Origin: an uncultured Fulvivirga sp. | GTDB lineage: Bacteria; Bacteroidota; Bacteroidia; Cytophagales; Cyclobacteriaceae | Assembly (NCBI GenBank): GCA_947500555.1 | Contig: CANMSE010000003.1 | Location: 620,001-684,000 of the forward strand | Direction of reading: 5' to 3' | Length of the DNA stretch: 64,000 nucleotides | Shown here: one piece after another, positions 51,699 through 59,369 of the stretch | Numbering within the stretch: the stretch's first letter is position 1 | Layout of the letters: each line of letters begins with the position of its first letter | Made by a program: the position numbers and the translations under genes | The notes under the pieces: generated by a model | The model's database searches: none | The model's input: the letters and a program-made list of their open reading frames with translations, nothing else | What the model was told of the DNA's origin: nothing

Positions 51699-51710
51699 TG
51701 ACTTATGTCA
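51699..51710. promoter_or_regulatory. Crp/Fnr-like dyad TGAC-TTAT-GTCA upstream of ccoNO
   Basis: Within the longer perfect palindrome ACTTATGTCATAAGT. Centred 88 bp before the ccoNO start. The nearest -7-like element on the minus strand is TACCTTCG (one mismatch), which would place the dyad near -63, the class I position for CRP. Directly adjoins the 99-bp imperfect palindrome. Confidence 0.6.
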
Positions 51711-51809
51711 TAAGTTGCAAGCCTCAAGTTTCAAGCCCCAAGCTGACTGCTGAATTATGATAGATAATAGCGATTAGCTTGAAACTTTTCACTTGTAACT
51801 TGCAGCTTA
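51711..51809. repeat. 99-bp imperfect palindrome built of CAAG heptamers
   Basis: A 40-bp left arm (51711-51750) and a 40-bp right arm (51770-51809) align without gaps as inverted copies, 29 of 40 positions identical by my hand count, with several mismatches tolerated as G-T pairs. Each arm is itself a run of 7-bp units (GCAAGCC, TCAAGTT, TCAAGCC, CCAAGCT on the left). The right arm includes the hemN stop codon. No T-tract follows. It looks like a mobile or amplified intergenic repeat rather than a regular terminator. Confidence 0.7.
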
Positions 51810-53168
51810 AATTGCTTTACTAAACATCTGTTTTTGATTCTGATAATCATTCAATCGTTTATCGAAAATCATACAAATGTTTCTTAAGAAAGCCATTCCC
51901 AGCTCTGTAATTCTGAAGCCATTAGGATAAAGCTTTAGCAAACCTTCCTGCTCCATAGTGTTTAGTTGAATGAGCATATTGAGGTTTAGCCATTCAGGAG
52001 TCGATGTCCAACACAGCTCCCCATTGCAGGTAATATCTAAAATTATCCTTCTGATAGTTAAGTCCTCATCTGTCAAGTAGTGCCCTTTTTGCAGAGCAAG
52101 CTTTCTATTATTAACGGCTACCTTATAATCCTCTACATGTTTTTCATTCTGAGCATAAGCGTATTTTGCATCGCTGACTGATGAGGCGCCCAGGCCAATA
52201 AGCAAGTCTGTAGTAGCATGGGTATAGCCCATGAAGTTACGATGCATATTTTTCACCTGGTATGCTTTATATAGTTCATCATTCGGCAAAGCAAAATGAT
52301 CCATACCTACATCGGTATAACCAAAATCACTCAATAGCTTTTTACCTTCTTCATACAGCTGGCGTTTATAAGCATTATCGGGCAAATCAGACTCAGTATA
52401 GGCACGCTGCCCAGGTCTTTTCCAAGGCACATGCGCATAACTGTAAAAGGCGATTCGCTCAGGTTTGAGAGTAGCTACAGACTTAATGGTATTTTTTACA
52501 CTTTCTATGGTTTGAAATGGGAGTCCATAAATGAGGTCGAAATTGACTGAATCAAAGCCTATCTTTCTAGCATCTTCAGTTGCTCGTACCACATTTTCAA
52601 ATGGTTGTACTCTATTGATTGTTTTCTGAACTGTAAAATCTAAATCCTGAACACCAAAGCTCACTCTTCTTGAGCCTGCATTGTAAAGCGCTTGTAAATG
52701 CTCATAGCTTGTATTATTAGGGTGACCCTCAAAAGAACACAAGAACATTGGGTGTAAAATGGCATTAGCGTAAAGGCCATTCATCAACCTGCTAAGATTT
52801 TGAGGATTGAAAAATGTAGGTGTTCCTCCTCCCAGGTGTACTTCTCTTAAAATAGGACGCTCTTCAAAAGTATTGCAATAGATCTCCCATTCAGCCAAAA
52901 CCGAATCAATATAACTTTCTTCAACTGTATGATTTTTTGTAATTCTGGTATTACATGCACAATACGTACATAGGCTCTCGCAGTATGGCAAATGGATATA
53001 GAGACTGATACCCTGAGTCTTATTAGTTTCATCAAAAGTCTTTTTAACAATTGATAACCAGTCCTTTTGTTTCATACTTTCCTCCGCCCAATAGGGAACT
53101 GTCGGATAGCTTGTGTATCGTGGTGCAGGTACATTATATTTGGTAATCAGCGATTCAGGTATTTCCAT
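51807..53168 (-). CDS. hemN: Oxygen-independent coproporphyrinogen III dehydrogenase
   Basis: 453 aa from ATG 53168; the frame extends to 53216 but the family begins ESLITKYNVPAPRYTSYPTV. Radical SAM cluster motif C-x3-C-x2-C (YCESLCTYCACN), SAM-binding EVHLGGGTPTF, and NFDLIYGLPFQT, with the C-terminal HemN domain. It converts coproporphyrinogen III to protoporphyrinogen IX without oxygen, supplying haem for the cbb3 oxidase at low oxygen. The gene has its own promoter with a Crp/Fnr-like dyad; it ends inside the CAAG palindrome, 190 bp before ccoNO. Confidence 0.96.
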   Translation of the reverse strand: MEIPESLITKYNVPAPRYTSYPTVPYWAEESMKQKDWLSIVKKTFDETNKTQGISLYIHLPYCESLCTYCACNTRITKNHTVEESYIDSVLAEWEIYCNTFEERPILREVHLGGGTPTFFNPQNLSRLMNGLYANAILHPMFLCSFEGHPNNTSYEHLQALYNAGSRRVSFGVQDLDFTVQKTINRVQPFENVVRATEDARKIGFDSVNFDLIYGLPFQTIESVKNTIKSVATLKPERIAFYSYAHVPWKRPGQRAYTESDLPDNAYKRQLYEEGKKLLSDFGYTDVGMDHFALPNDELYKAYQVKNMHRNFMGYTHATTDLLIGLGASSVSDAKYAYAQNEKHVEDYKVAVNNRKLALQKGHYLTDEDLTIRRIILDITCNGELCWTSTPEWLNLNMLIQLNTMEQEGLLKLYPNGFRITELGMAFLRNICMIFDKRLNDYQNQKQMFSKAI

Positions 53169-53172
53169 GTTA

Positions 53173-53215
53173 CAAATATGATATGGGTTGGTTATGGAAA
53201 ACCTGATGAATATCA
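53173..53215 (-). promoter_or_regulatory. Crp/Fnr-like dyad plus -7 box of hemN
   Basis: Dyad TGATGAATATCA (53204-53215) and, on the minus strand, CATATTTG (53180-53173; one mismatch to TAnnTTTG). Twenty-three bases separate them, so the dyad would sit near -41.5. The box ends 4 nt before the ATG, implying a leaderless or almost leaderless mRNA. The sequence after the dyad (GGTTTT) is shared with ccoI. Confidence 0.65.
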
Positions 53216-53286
53216 TTAAGCAGATTGATAGTACTCACTCCTAGCAACAGGCATTACAAATAGATTTGACTAAAAGATTCAATACA

Positions 53287-53817
53287 ATGAGGTACTTACT
53301 AATACTATTAAGTTCACTTACCATAATTTCCTGTGCGGACTACAAGATAAAAAGTAGCGTTGACCCGGATGCAAATTTCAGTGATTACAAAAGTTGGTGC
53401 TGGATGAATGAATGTAACCCCTCTTTTGAAGGCCCAGGTTATCTCTATGAAAGAAGTATTCTGGAGAATATGGTTAATGCCATTGCGGAGGAAATGTATA
53501 ATAAAGGGTATGATCAACTAGACAATGAGTCTGATCTGCTGGTCGATTTTCATGTGGTAGTCAAACAAGACTCTACTCTAAGTGCTGTAGTTCATGAAGA
53601 AATGCTAACCATGTGGGAGCAGTATGATGAAACCGACCTGTACTATCATTACCTTGTTGGTACGTTAATTATAAATATTGCAGACCGTAAGAAAGGGCAA
53701 ATAATTTGGCAATCAATTACAGAAAAATACCTCCCCACACACCCAGATATGAGTCATACTGAAGTAAAAAAAGGAATCAAAAAAGCGCTTAAAGATTTTC
53801 CTGAAAGAGAGAAATAG
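53287..53817 (+). CDS. DUF4136 lipoprotein
   Basis: 176 aa from ATG 53287, which yields a lipoprotein signal (MRYLLILLSSLTIISC-A). The mature part has the DUF4136 pattern: opening DPDANFSDYKSWCWM, NMVNAIAEEMYNKGYDQLDN, SDLLVDFHVVVKQD, and the final GTLIINIADRKKGQIIWQSI. These are small outer-membrane-attached lipoproteins of unknown function. It is divergent from hemN. The Crp/Fnr-like dyad lies about 77 bp upstream and could affect it too. Confidence 0.85.
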   Translation: MRYLLILLSSLTIISCADYKIKSSVDPDANFSDYKSWCWMNECNPSFEGPGYLYERSILENMVNAIAEEMYNKGYDQLDNESDLLVDFHVVVKQDSTLSAVVHEEMLTMWEQYDETDLYYHYLVGTLIINIADRKKGQIIWQSITEKYLPTHPDMSHTEVKKGIKKALKDFPEREK

Positions 53818-53916
53818 AAGTCTCCTATTAACCACTGAAAATACCGCTCAATGTAGCTAATACACCATTAAATAACTTGATTAGTACGAGTTATTTAGAG
53901 ATGAATTATATTCAAT

Positions 53917-54393
53917 ATGAATATGAAAAAGCAAATCAGTCTAATACTTCTTTTCTTTTTTCTCTTACTTACAAAGACCGTTAGTTCTCAAGAAAAAAAT
54001 GATGCAAAATTACTGGAAGATTTGGCTAACTCCATTTCCATTGGGGTAAATACAAAAAATCACAATTTAGTACTTGATGCCTTCATCCATCCTTCAGCTC
54101 TTATTTACTCCACCTTTAAAGGAAGTTTTAACGGTGCATATTCAGAAAGCTTGAATACAGCTCTAGGGCTATCTGACTTCATCAAAAATAGTGATAAAGA
54201 AGTCAAGCAGACTTTTGAATTTGTAAAAGCCGAGAAGGTGTCTGAAGGTAGAGCAATCGTTACCACATACTATTACGTGACAATAGATGGTCAAAAGTCG
54301 CATAAAGGGGATGAACTCTATTCGGCTATCAAAACAAAGGATGGGTGGAAATTTGTTTCATTGATATTCACATTGGAATCCTGGACTGACTAA
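53917..54393 (+). CDS. Secreted NTF2-like protein
   Basis: 158 aa with signal peptide MNMKKQISLILLFFFLLLTK; ATG 53923 is an equal alternative. The rest, LLEDLANSISIGVNTKNHNL, DAFIHPSALIYSTFKGSFNG, a strand pair AIVTTYYYVTIDGQKSHKGD and the end KTKDGWKFVSLIFTLESW, has the layout of SnoaL/NTF2-like or DUF4440-type proteins. No catalytic residues can be pointed out. It follows the DUF4136 gene with 99 bp between and may be separately transcribed. Confidence 0.7.
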   Translation: MNMKKQISLILLFFFLLLTKTVSSQEKNDAKLLEDLANSISIGVNTKNHNLVLDAFIHPSALIYSTFKGSFNGAYSESLNTALGLSDFIKNSDKEVKQTFEFVKAEKVSEGRAIVTTYYYVTIDGQKSHKGDELYSAIKTKDGWKFVSLIFTLESWTD

Positions 54394-54442
54394 TTAGGCA
54401 TGGGAAAATAATAGTTTTACCCTTAACGAGTAAACAGTACTG

Positions 54443-55348
54443 CTAACGAATATAACGGAAGCCTAAGTTCATAGAATATCCTGCTCCAGCTCCGAATACA
54501 CCTCTGGAAGCAATAAAATTCCCATAAGATAATTCAACTCCTAACCTCTTACTCCATTGGTATTTGGCTCCAAAACCCAGCTGGACAAAGTACTCTGATA
54601 GTCCGTACGTTTCGTCTACCTCATTACTTATACTTTCATACCTTGGCGAGTACTGACTGAAACCAAACACTGTGATCTTCGAATTAGGAAAGTAGCTTAA
54701 GAATGCACTCACTGGGAGACGTAAGAAGTTTACCTGATCAGAATTTCTTTTAATTCTGTAAAGAATATCAGCTTCTAAGAACAACCTCCATTTTTGATTG
54801 ATTTTATGATCATAAAAAAATTGTGTAAAAGAAGTATACCGATCATGAGCCGTAAATCTTGGAGTCTCCATATCTCTTGCAACAGGAAATAAGAATGTAG
54901 TTTGAATACTAAAGTTGCCTATCCGCTCAAACGGAACAAATTTGATCCTTGGCCCGATTGCTGATATAACAGTACGACTAAAATTTTCATCGTCAAACAA
55001 TAGAACCTTAAACGGGTTACCTGTTCTATCTCCATCGTACAAAGATTTGTTTGCGTTTACATCTATACCGATATTAAATCTAGAATTATCAGAAACACCT
55101 ATTGTGAACTGGTACATGACGTTAAGGAATGTCTGACGCTCATTAAATTTGAAATTGTCACCATTCTCATTTCTACCCTGGTTTTGAGTATATAGATTAT
55201 AAAAAGAAATAGTCTCCCATTTTCCTTTTTCAAGCAATACAGAAGGCGTATACTTTAAGATATTAGACTCCTCCTCATCCTGGGCGAAACCAGTTATTGA
55301 ATAGCAGAGTAAGACAGCAAGGAACTGATAAAATCTATTCATCTTCAT
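54443..55348 (-). CDS. Outer-membrane beta-barrel protein
   Basis: 301 aa with signal peptide NRFYQFLAVLLCYSITGFA-Q. The mature part starts with an acidic region and continues as repeated amphipathic strands (ETISFYNLYTQNQGRNENGD, VMYQFTIGVSDNSRFNIGID, RLGVELSYGNFIASRGVFGA) ending in an aromatic (GYSMNLGFRYIR). It is probably a transporter or assembly barrel; no family is recognised. It overlaps the preceding lipoprotein gene by four bases, so the pair is an operon. Confidence 0.75.
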   Translation of the reverse strand: MKMNRFYQFLAVLLCYSITGFAQDEEESNILKYTPSVLLEKGKWETISFYNLYTQNQGRNENGDNFKFNERQTFLNVMYQFTIGVSDNSRFNIGIDVNANKSLYDGDRTGNPFKVLLFDDENFSRTVISAIGPRIKFVPFERIGNFSIQTTFLFPVARDMETPRFTAHDRYTSFTQFFYDHKINQKWRLFLEADILYRIKRNSDQVNFLRLPVSAFLSYFPNSKITVFGFSQYSPRYESISNEVDETYGLSEYFVQLGFGAKYQWSKRLGVELSYGNFIASRGVFGAGAGYSMNLGFRYIR

Positions 55349-55833
55349 TGACCTATTCGATACACACCAGTGATACTTAAACCCAAATACTGGCCCTCCA
55401 GCGCGATAACACCATCTTCGAACCCATTTACATCAGCTACATATTCATTCTCAGTATCTCTATCGAACAACAGTCCTCTACCTCCATTGACAACCTCCCA
55501 TGTGCCTGATTTAAGTCTGGTATCATCTTCTGCCATGCACAATATATCGCCTCCATCATATTGGTACATACCATTAGAATTGATTATCATGGTATCATCG
55601 AGTCTGCATGATTGTAACCCATCAAAACCCGCTAGTTGAAAAGACGCGGTTTCCCACATTCTTTCCGAGCCTCCATGAAAGGCCTGTTCAAATTCTTCAA
55701 TAGATGCAGGTATTGTGGTGGGTAGATTAACCATATCCATATCAGCATCATCGGAAGGAGGCTCGTTTAATTCAGCGAGCTCGCAAGATGAAAAAGATAG
55801 TGTTATTGCAATAAAAAAGGCTATTCTTTTCAT
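55345..55833 (-). CDS. Lipocalin-like lipoprotein
   Basis: 162 aa. Lipoprotein signal MKRIAFFIAITLSFSSC-E, then an acidic linker and a small beta domain (GMYQYDGGDILCMAEDDTRL, KSGTWEVVNGGRGLLFDRDT) resembling lipocalin-like Bacteroidota lipoproteins, in which a GTW motif is typical. Function unknown. It lies upstream of and overlaps the barrel gene by ATGA, suggesting that the lipoprotein and barrel act together at the outer membrane. 88 bp separate it from ccoS. Confidence 0.7.
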   Translation of the reverse strand: MKRIAFFIAITLSFSSCELAELNEPPSDDADMDMVNLPTTIPASIEEFEQAFHGGSERMWETASFQLAGFDGLQSCRLDDTMIINSNGMYQYDGGDILCMAEDDTRLKSGTWEVVNGGRGLLFDRDTENEYVADVNGFEDGVIALEGQYLGLSITGVYRIGQ

Positions 55834-55921
55834 AACTACTCTCGTTTGTATAGTCTGCTAACAACAAAACAATAGAATAGATATCACGAAAATGTCACGA
55901 ACACTACTTTTAAGTTAAAAG

Positions 55922-56083
55922 CTAATTTTCACTCTCTTCTTTTTTCTTATCATCAAAAAGCATCCTAATGGCTGGAGAAACAGTATCATCATATTGGCCT
56001 GATTTGTTTGCCCAAATAAATAGTCCAAGAAAAGCTCCTGCTACAATTAGACTTATAATTATCAAAACAAATATTACCGACAT
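55922..56083 (-). CDS. ccoS: cbb3 oxidase assembly protein CcoS
   Basis: 53 aa, start 56083 and stop 55922. One membrane helix (VIFVLIIISLIVAGAFLGLF) followed by WANKSGQYDD and a short acidic/basic tail (LFDDKKKEE). The helix then W-A-x-x-S-G-Q-Y-D-D is the standard CcoS pattern. It follows ccoI by 5 bp. CcoS is required for insertion of cofactors in the oxidase, probably with CcoI. This gene is easily missed because of its length. Confidence 0.92.
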   Translation of the reverse strand: MSVIFVLIIISLIVAGAFLGLFIWANKSGQYDDTVSPAIRMLFDDKKKEESEN

Positions 56084-56088
56084 GGATT

Positions 56089-58464
56089 TTATACTTTTCG
56101 TTTTCTGGCTATGTAATTACCACTAAGTGTGGTAAACAATACTACTGAAATACTGCTTAATGGCATCAATATAGCTGCAGCTATTGGAGTCATCAATCCT
56201 GCTAAGGCTAAAGATATTCCACCTATGTTATAGAGAAAAGATAGACCAAAGCTTTTATAAATGATTTTTTTACTATCTCGAGAAAAATCAAGATATGAAG
56301 TTAGTCTGACTAACTTTTGACCTTCAATAATACCATCACAGGCTGGTGAGAACGATGAAATATCATCTGTTACTGCTAAACCTACATCACTCTGTTTTAA
56401 CGCCCCAGCGTCATTTAGACCATCGCCTAACATTAGAACTTTATGTCCCTTTACCTGCAACTCTTTTATTCTCTCTAATTTCTCAGAGGGTTTTTGATCG
56501 AAGTAATACTCCGTACCCTCTGGGAATATATTTTTCAGGACCTCCAATTCTCCATTGTTATCCCCTGAAACGACCATAAGTTTCCACCTTGAAGCTAATT
56601 TATACATAAGATCGCTCATGCCTGTTCTATAGGTTTGGGTGACTTCAAAATATCCCAAGCAATTCTCATTTACACTGAAATACACTCTGGTCTTATTTAT
56701 CGTGTTCTGCTTAGGTTGTAAACCTACCCAATCACCAGACCCTAGCTTGTAATTAGTCGAGCCAATTTTAGACTGAATCCCTTTGCCAGAAATTTCATTG
56801 AAGTAATCAAGTTGTGATTCAGTTTGCTTAATAGAGTTTGATAAAATTTGACTTAATGGGTGAGTAGAATTGGAAGTCATAGATTTAATCACCGATAACA
56901 ATTCATCGTTCAATTCTTCTCCAACAAATATGGATTTTTTACTATCTTGATTGGTGATAGTTCCTGTTTTATCAAAAATAATTGTGTCTATTTCTGGCAA
57001 TTTTTCCGACACTGAAGATTTCTTTAAATAGAAACCTCCTCTACCAAGTATCCTTATTGTATTTCCATTAGTAAAAGGAGCAGAAAGGGCAAGCGCACAG
57101 GGACAAGCTACAATTAAAACTGCTGTCACTACCTTCCATATTTCTGACGGATCAACCAGATACCAATAGACTCCCCCAAAAAATGCTATAGTTAGTATAA
57201 CTACAGTAAAGTGTTTACTAATTCTATTGGTCAATTCTTCGGATACAGAATGCTTCTCTTTTTTGAAAGCCTGATTATTCCATAGGTTTGTTAGATAGCT
57301 TTGAGAACTTCTTTTTTCAACTTGTAACTTTATTTTCGATCCAATAAGTCTCCCTCCTGCATAAACTACTTCCTCTTTATTCACTTTTACCGGATCACTT
57401 TCTCCTGTCACAAAACTGTAATCAATAGATGCTGAACTCTCCAAAAGAATCGAATCTGCAGGAATAATTTCCATATTTCGAATTAAGATTTGGTCAGATA
57501 TCTGCAGCTCATTGATTGGAGTTGAAGATTCAGTTCCATTGCTTATTTTAATCACCGAAAGAGGAAAATAAGATTTATAATCTCTATCAAAGGATAACTC
57601 TTCATAAGTCTTACTTTGAAACCAACGACCTATCAATAGAAAAAAGATTAAACCGGCTAAAGAATCAAGATACCCGGAACCTGAGCCATGATAGATTTCA
57701 TAAAAACTTCTAGTAAACAAAACAATCATACCTAAAGCGATAGGTACATCTATATTTATAAATTTATTTTGTATTCCAGCAATTGCTGATTTAATGTAAT
57801 CTATTCCTGAATAAAAAAGAATAGGTAAAGACAAGGCTATACTAATCCAACCAAAAAATTGAGTGAACGCAGCATCTTCGTTAAGATCAATTCCCAGGTA
57901 CTCAGGAAAAGAGATGAGCATTATGTTCCCAAAGCAGAATCCAGCTACGCCAATTTTAATGGCAAGATTGCTATCTAGAATTTTCTTTTTCTCCTCTTTC
58001 TTACTTAAGTCAGGCACATAACCAATAGATGCTAACAAGTCACAGACTTTAGATAGTGTTATCTCCTTTGGATTATAAAGAATTTCGGCAGTTTTCCTGC
58101 TAAAGTTTACCGTTACTTTTAATACGCCAGCATTGATCTTAGGCAAGTTTTCAAGAATATATAAACATGAACTACAATGAATAGCGGGTAGGCTTAATTC
58201 AACCTTATAGAAGTTTTCGTCTCTAAATTGGATGAAGGATTTTGAAATATCTCCATTATTTAGGTAATCAAATTTACCAGTTTCTACAATAGTACGATTC
58301 AAGTAAAAGTCTTGAAGTTCACTGTCTTGAAAAAGCTCATAGATAACTTTACAACCATTGCAGCAGAAGGATTTAGTTTCGTAGACCACTGGTTCGATGG
58401 AGCATAAATCTCCACAGTGGTAGCATTTGACTTCCTCTTCTGTAGCAATAGTTTCTAACATCAT
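56089..58464 (-). CDS. ccoI: Copper-translocating P1B-type ATPase CcoI (FixI)
   Basis: 791 aa. N-terminal DUF-type metal domain with CYHCGDLC and FCCNGCKVIYELF, then an HMA domain with CSSCLYILE. Eight helices, the TGE loop (DYSFVTGESDPVKVN), ion-channel CPC motif (VACPCALALSAPF), phosphorylation site DKTGTIT, HP dipeptide (NSTHPLSQ) and the hinge GDGLNDAGALKQSD. All catalytic parts are intact. CcoI exports or moves copper to the periplasmic side for cbb3 assembly. The genes ccoI and ccoS are separate from the ccoNOQP operon by about 2.7 kb but share the dyad-type promoter. Confidence 0.96.
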   Translation of the reverse strand: MMLETIATEEEVKCYHCGDLCSIEPVVYETKSFCCNGCKVIYELFQDSELQDFYLNRTIVETGKFDYLNNGDISKSFIQFRDENFYKVELSLPAIHCSSCLYILENLPKINAGVLKVTVNFSRKTAEILYNPKEITLSKVCDLLASIGYVPDLSKKEEKKKILDSNLAIKIGVAGFCFGNIMLISFPEYLGIDLNEDAAFTQFFGWISIALSLPILFYSGIDYIKSAIAGIQNKFINIDVPIALGMIVLFTRSFYEIYHGSGSGYLDSLAGLIFFLLIGRWFQSKTYEELSFDRDYKSYFPLSVIKISNGTESSTPINELQISDQILIRNMEIIPADSILLESSASIDYSFVTGESDPVKVNKEEVVYAGGRLIGSKIKLQVEKRSSQSYLTNLWNNQAFKKEKHSVSEELTNRISKHFTVVILTIAFFGGVYWYLVDPSEIWKVVTAVLIVACPCALALSAPFTNGNTIRILGRGGFYLKKSSVSEKLPEIDTIIFDKTGTITNQDSKKSIFVGEELNDELLSVIKSMTSNSTHPLSQILSNSIKQTESQLDYFNEISGKGIQSKIGSTNYKLGSGDWVGLQPKQNTINKTRVYFSVNENCLGYFEVTQTYRTGMSDLMYKLASRWKLMVVSGDNNGELEVLKNIFPEGTEYYFDQKPSEKLERIKELQVKGHKVLMLGDGLNDAGALKQSDVGLAVTDDISSFSPACDGIIEGQKLVRLTSYLDFSRDSKKIIYKSFGLSFLYNIGGISLALAGLMTPIAAAILMPLSSISVVLFTTLSGNYIARKRKV

Positions 58465-58466
58465 TA

Positions 58467-58509
58467 CAAAAATGTAGTATGCACGAAGTTTAAAACCTGA
58501 TGTAAGTCA
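58467..58509 (-). promoter_or_regulatory. Crp/Fnr-like dyad plus -7 box of ccoI
   Basis: Dyad TGATGTAAGTCA (58498-58509) and, on the minus strand, CATTTTTG (58474-58467), one mismatch to TAnnTTTG. Twenty-three bases separate them, exactly as at hemN, and the bases TCAGGTTTT after the dyad are shared with hemN. The box ends 2 nt before the first ATG (58464), so the transcript is nearly leaderless. Confidence 0.65.
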
Positions 58510-58562
58510 TATTATCTTTTGATTCCTCTCAAGGTAACATCGTGATCATGCCTACAATTACA

Positions 58563-58570
58563 TAACTTTG
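58563..58570 (+). promoter_or_regulatory. -7 box of queE
   Basis: TAACTTTG is a full match to TAnnTTTG and ends 4 nt before the ATG at 58575, implying a leaderless mRNA. No obvious -33 element; the Crp/Fnr-like dyad of ccoI is centred about 63 bp further up. Confidence 0.5.
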
Positions 58571-58574
58571 TGCT

Positions 58575-59321
58575 ATGAAATTAGCAAAATTAGGTGGTGC
58601 CCCTGAAATTTTTTACTCTATTCAAGGAGAAGGAATAAGTATGGGAAAACCAGCAATTTTCGTAAGGCTTTCACAGTGTAACCTACATTGTATTTGGTGT
58701 GATACAGACTATACGTGGAATTGGGTCAACACCCCATTTGAACATGTAAATGATAGCAAAAAAGAGTACAATAAATACGATAAAAGTGATTGGATATTGG
58801 AACTCCCATCAGAGGAAATATTTCAATTAGTAAAAAAATACCCTTGCAAACGAGTAATACTTACTGGCGGTGAGCCACTGATGCAACAAAAGGAGCTTGA
58901 AGAATTATCCTCGTATTTAAAAAGAAAGGGATACTTTATTGAAATAGAAACTAATGGTACACTACTGCCATCAACAAAATTGGACGAGCTGATTGATCAA
59001 TACAATATATCTCCAAAGCTTTCAAATTCTAATAATGAACTTAAGTTAAGAATTAAAAATAAGACCCTAGCACATTTCAGTTCCCATGCTAAGGCCTTTT
59101 TTAAATTTGTTGTAGATACCGAAGAAGATTGTCTCGAGATACAAGATTTAATCTCACAATTCAATATTGATCCACAAAAAGTATATCTTATGCCTCAAGG
59201 CACGGACTCTGATACCATAAAGAAAAAGCAAAAATGGTTGGTTGAAATGTGTAAATCTTCTGGGTATAATTTCACCGACCGAATGCATATTCATCTTTAT
59301 GGAGATAAGAGAGGGGTATAA
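58575..59321 (+). CDS. queE: 7-carboxy-7-deazaguanine synthase (radical SAM)
   Basis: 248 aa. Substrate-binding opening GGAPEIFYSIQGEGISMGKP, radical SAM motif C-x3-C-x2-C (CNLHCIWCDTDYTW), SAM-binding VILTGGEPLMQQ and the second half with ETNGTLLPS and NISPKLSNS. It forms 7-carboxy-7-deazaguanine from 6-carboxytetrahydropterin on the path to queuosine and related deazapurines. No other queuosine genes are in this window. The stop codon is inside the terminator hairpin of the convergent superoxide dismutase gene. Confidence 0.95.
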   Translation: MKLAKLGGAPEIFYSIQGEGISMGKPAIFVRLSQCNLHCIWCDTDYTWNWVNTPFEHVNDSKKEYNKYDKSDWILELPSEEIFQLVKKYPCKRVILTGGEPLMQQKELEELSSYLKRKGYFIEIETNGTLLPSTKLDELIDQYNISPKLSNSNNELKLRIKNKTLAHFSSHAKAFFKFVVDTEEDCLEIQDLISQFNIDPQKVYLMPQGTDSDTIKKKQKWLVEMCKSSGYNFTDRMHIHLYGDKRGV

Positions 59322-59343
59322 AAAAAGCCACTTGAAAAGTGGC
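59321..59343 (-). terminator. Intrinsic terminator of the sod gene
   Basis: On the minus strand GCCACTT / AAGTGGC (7-bp perfect stem, 3-nt loop) is followed by TTTTTT. It abuts the queE stop codon (59319-59321), so the two convergent genes share this boundary. Confidence 0.8.
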
Positions 59344-59369
59344 CTACCTTTACTGATTTTAATCGCCTT

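Noticed and set aside
59354..59365. TGAT-TTTA-ATCG, close to the dyad consensus
   Set aside because: Last base breaks the RTCA half and it lies between convergent genes, not at a promoter.
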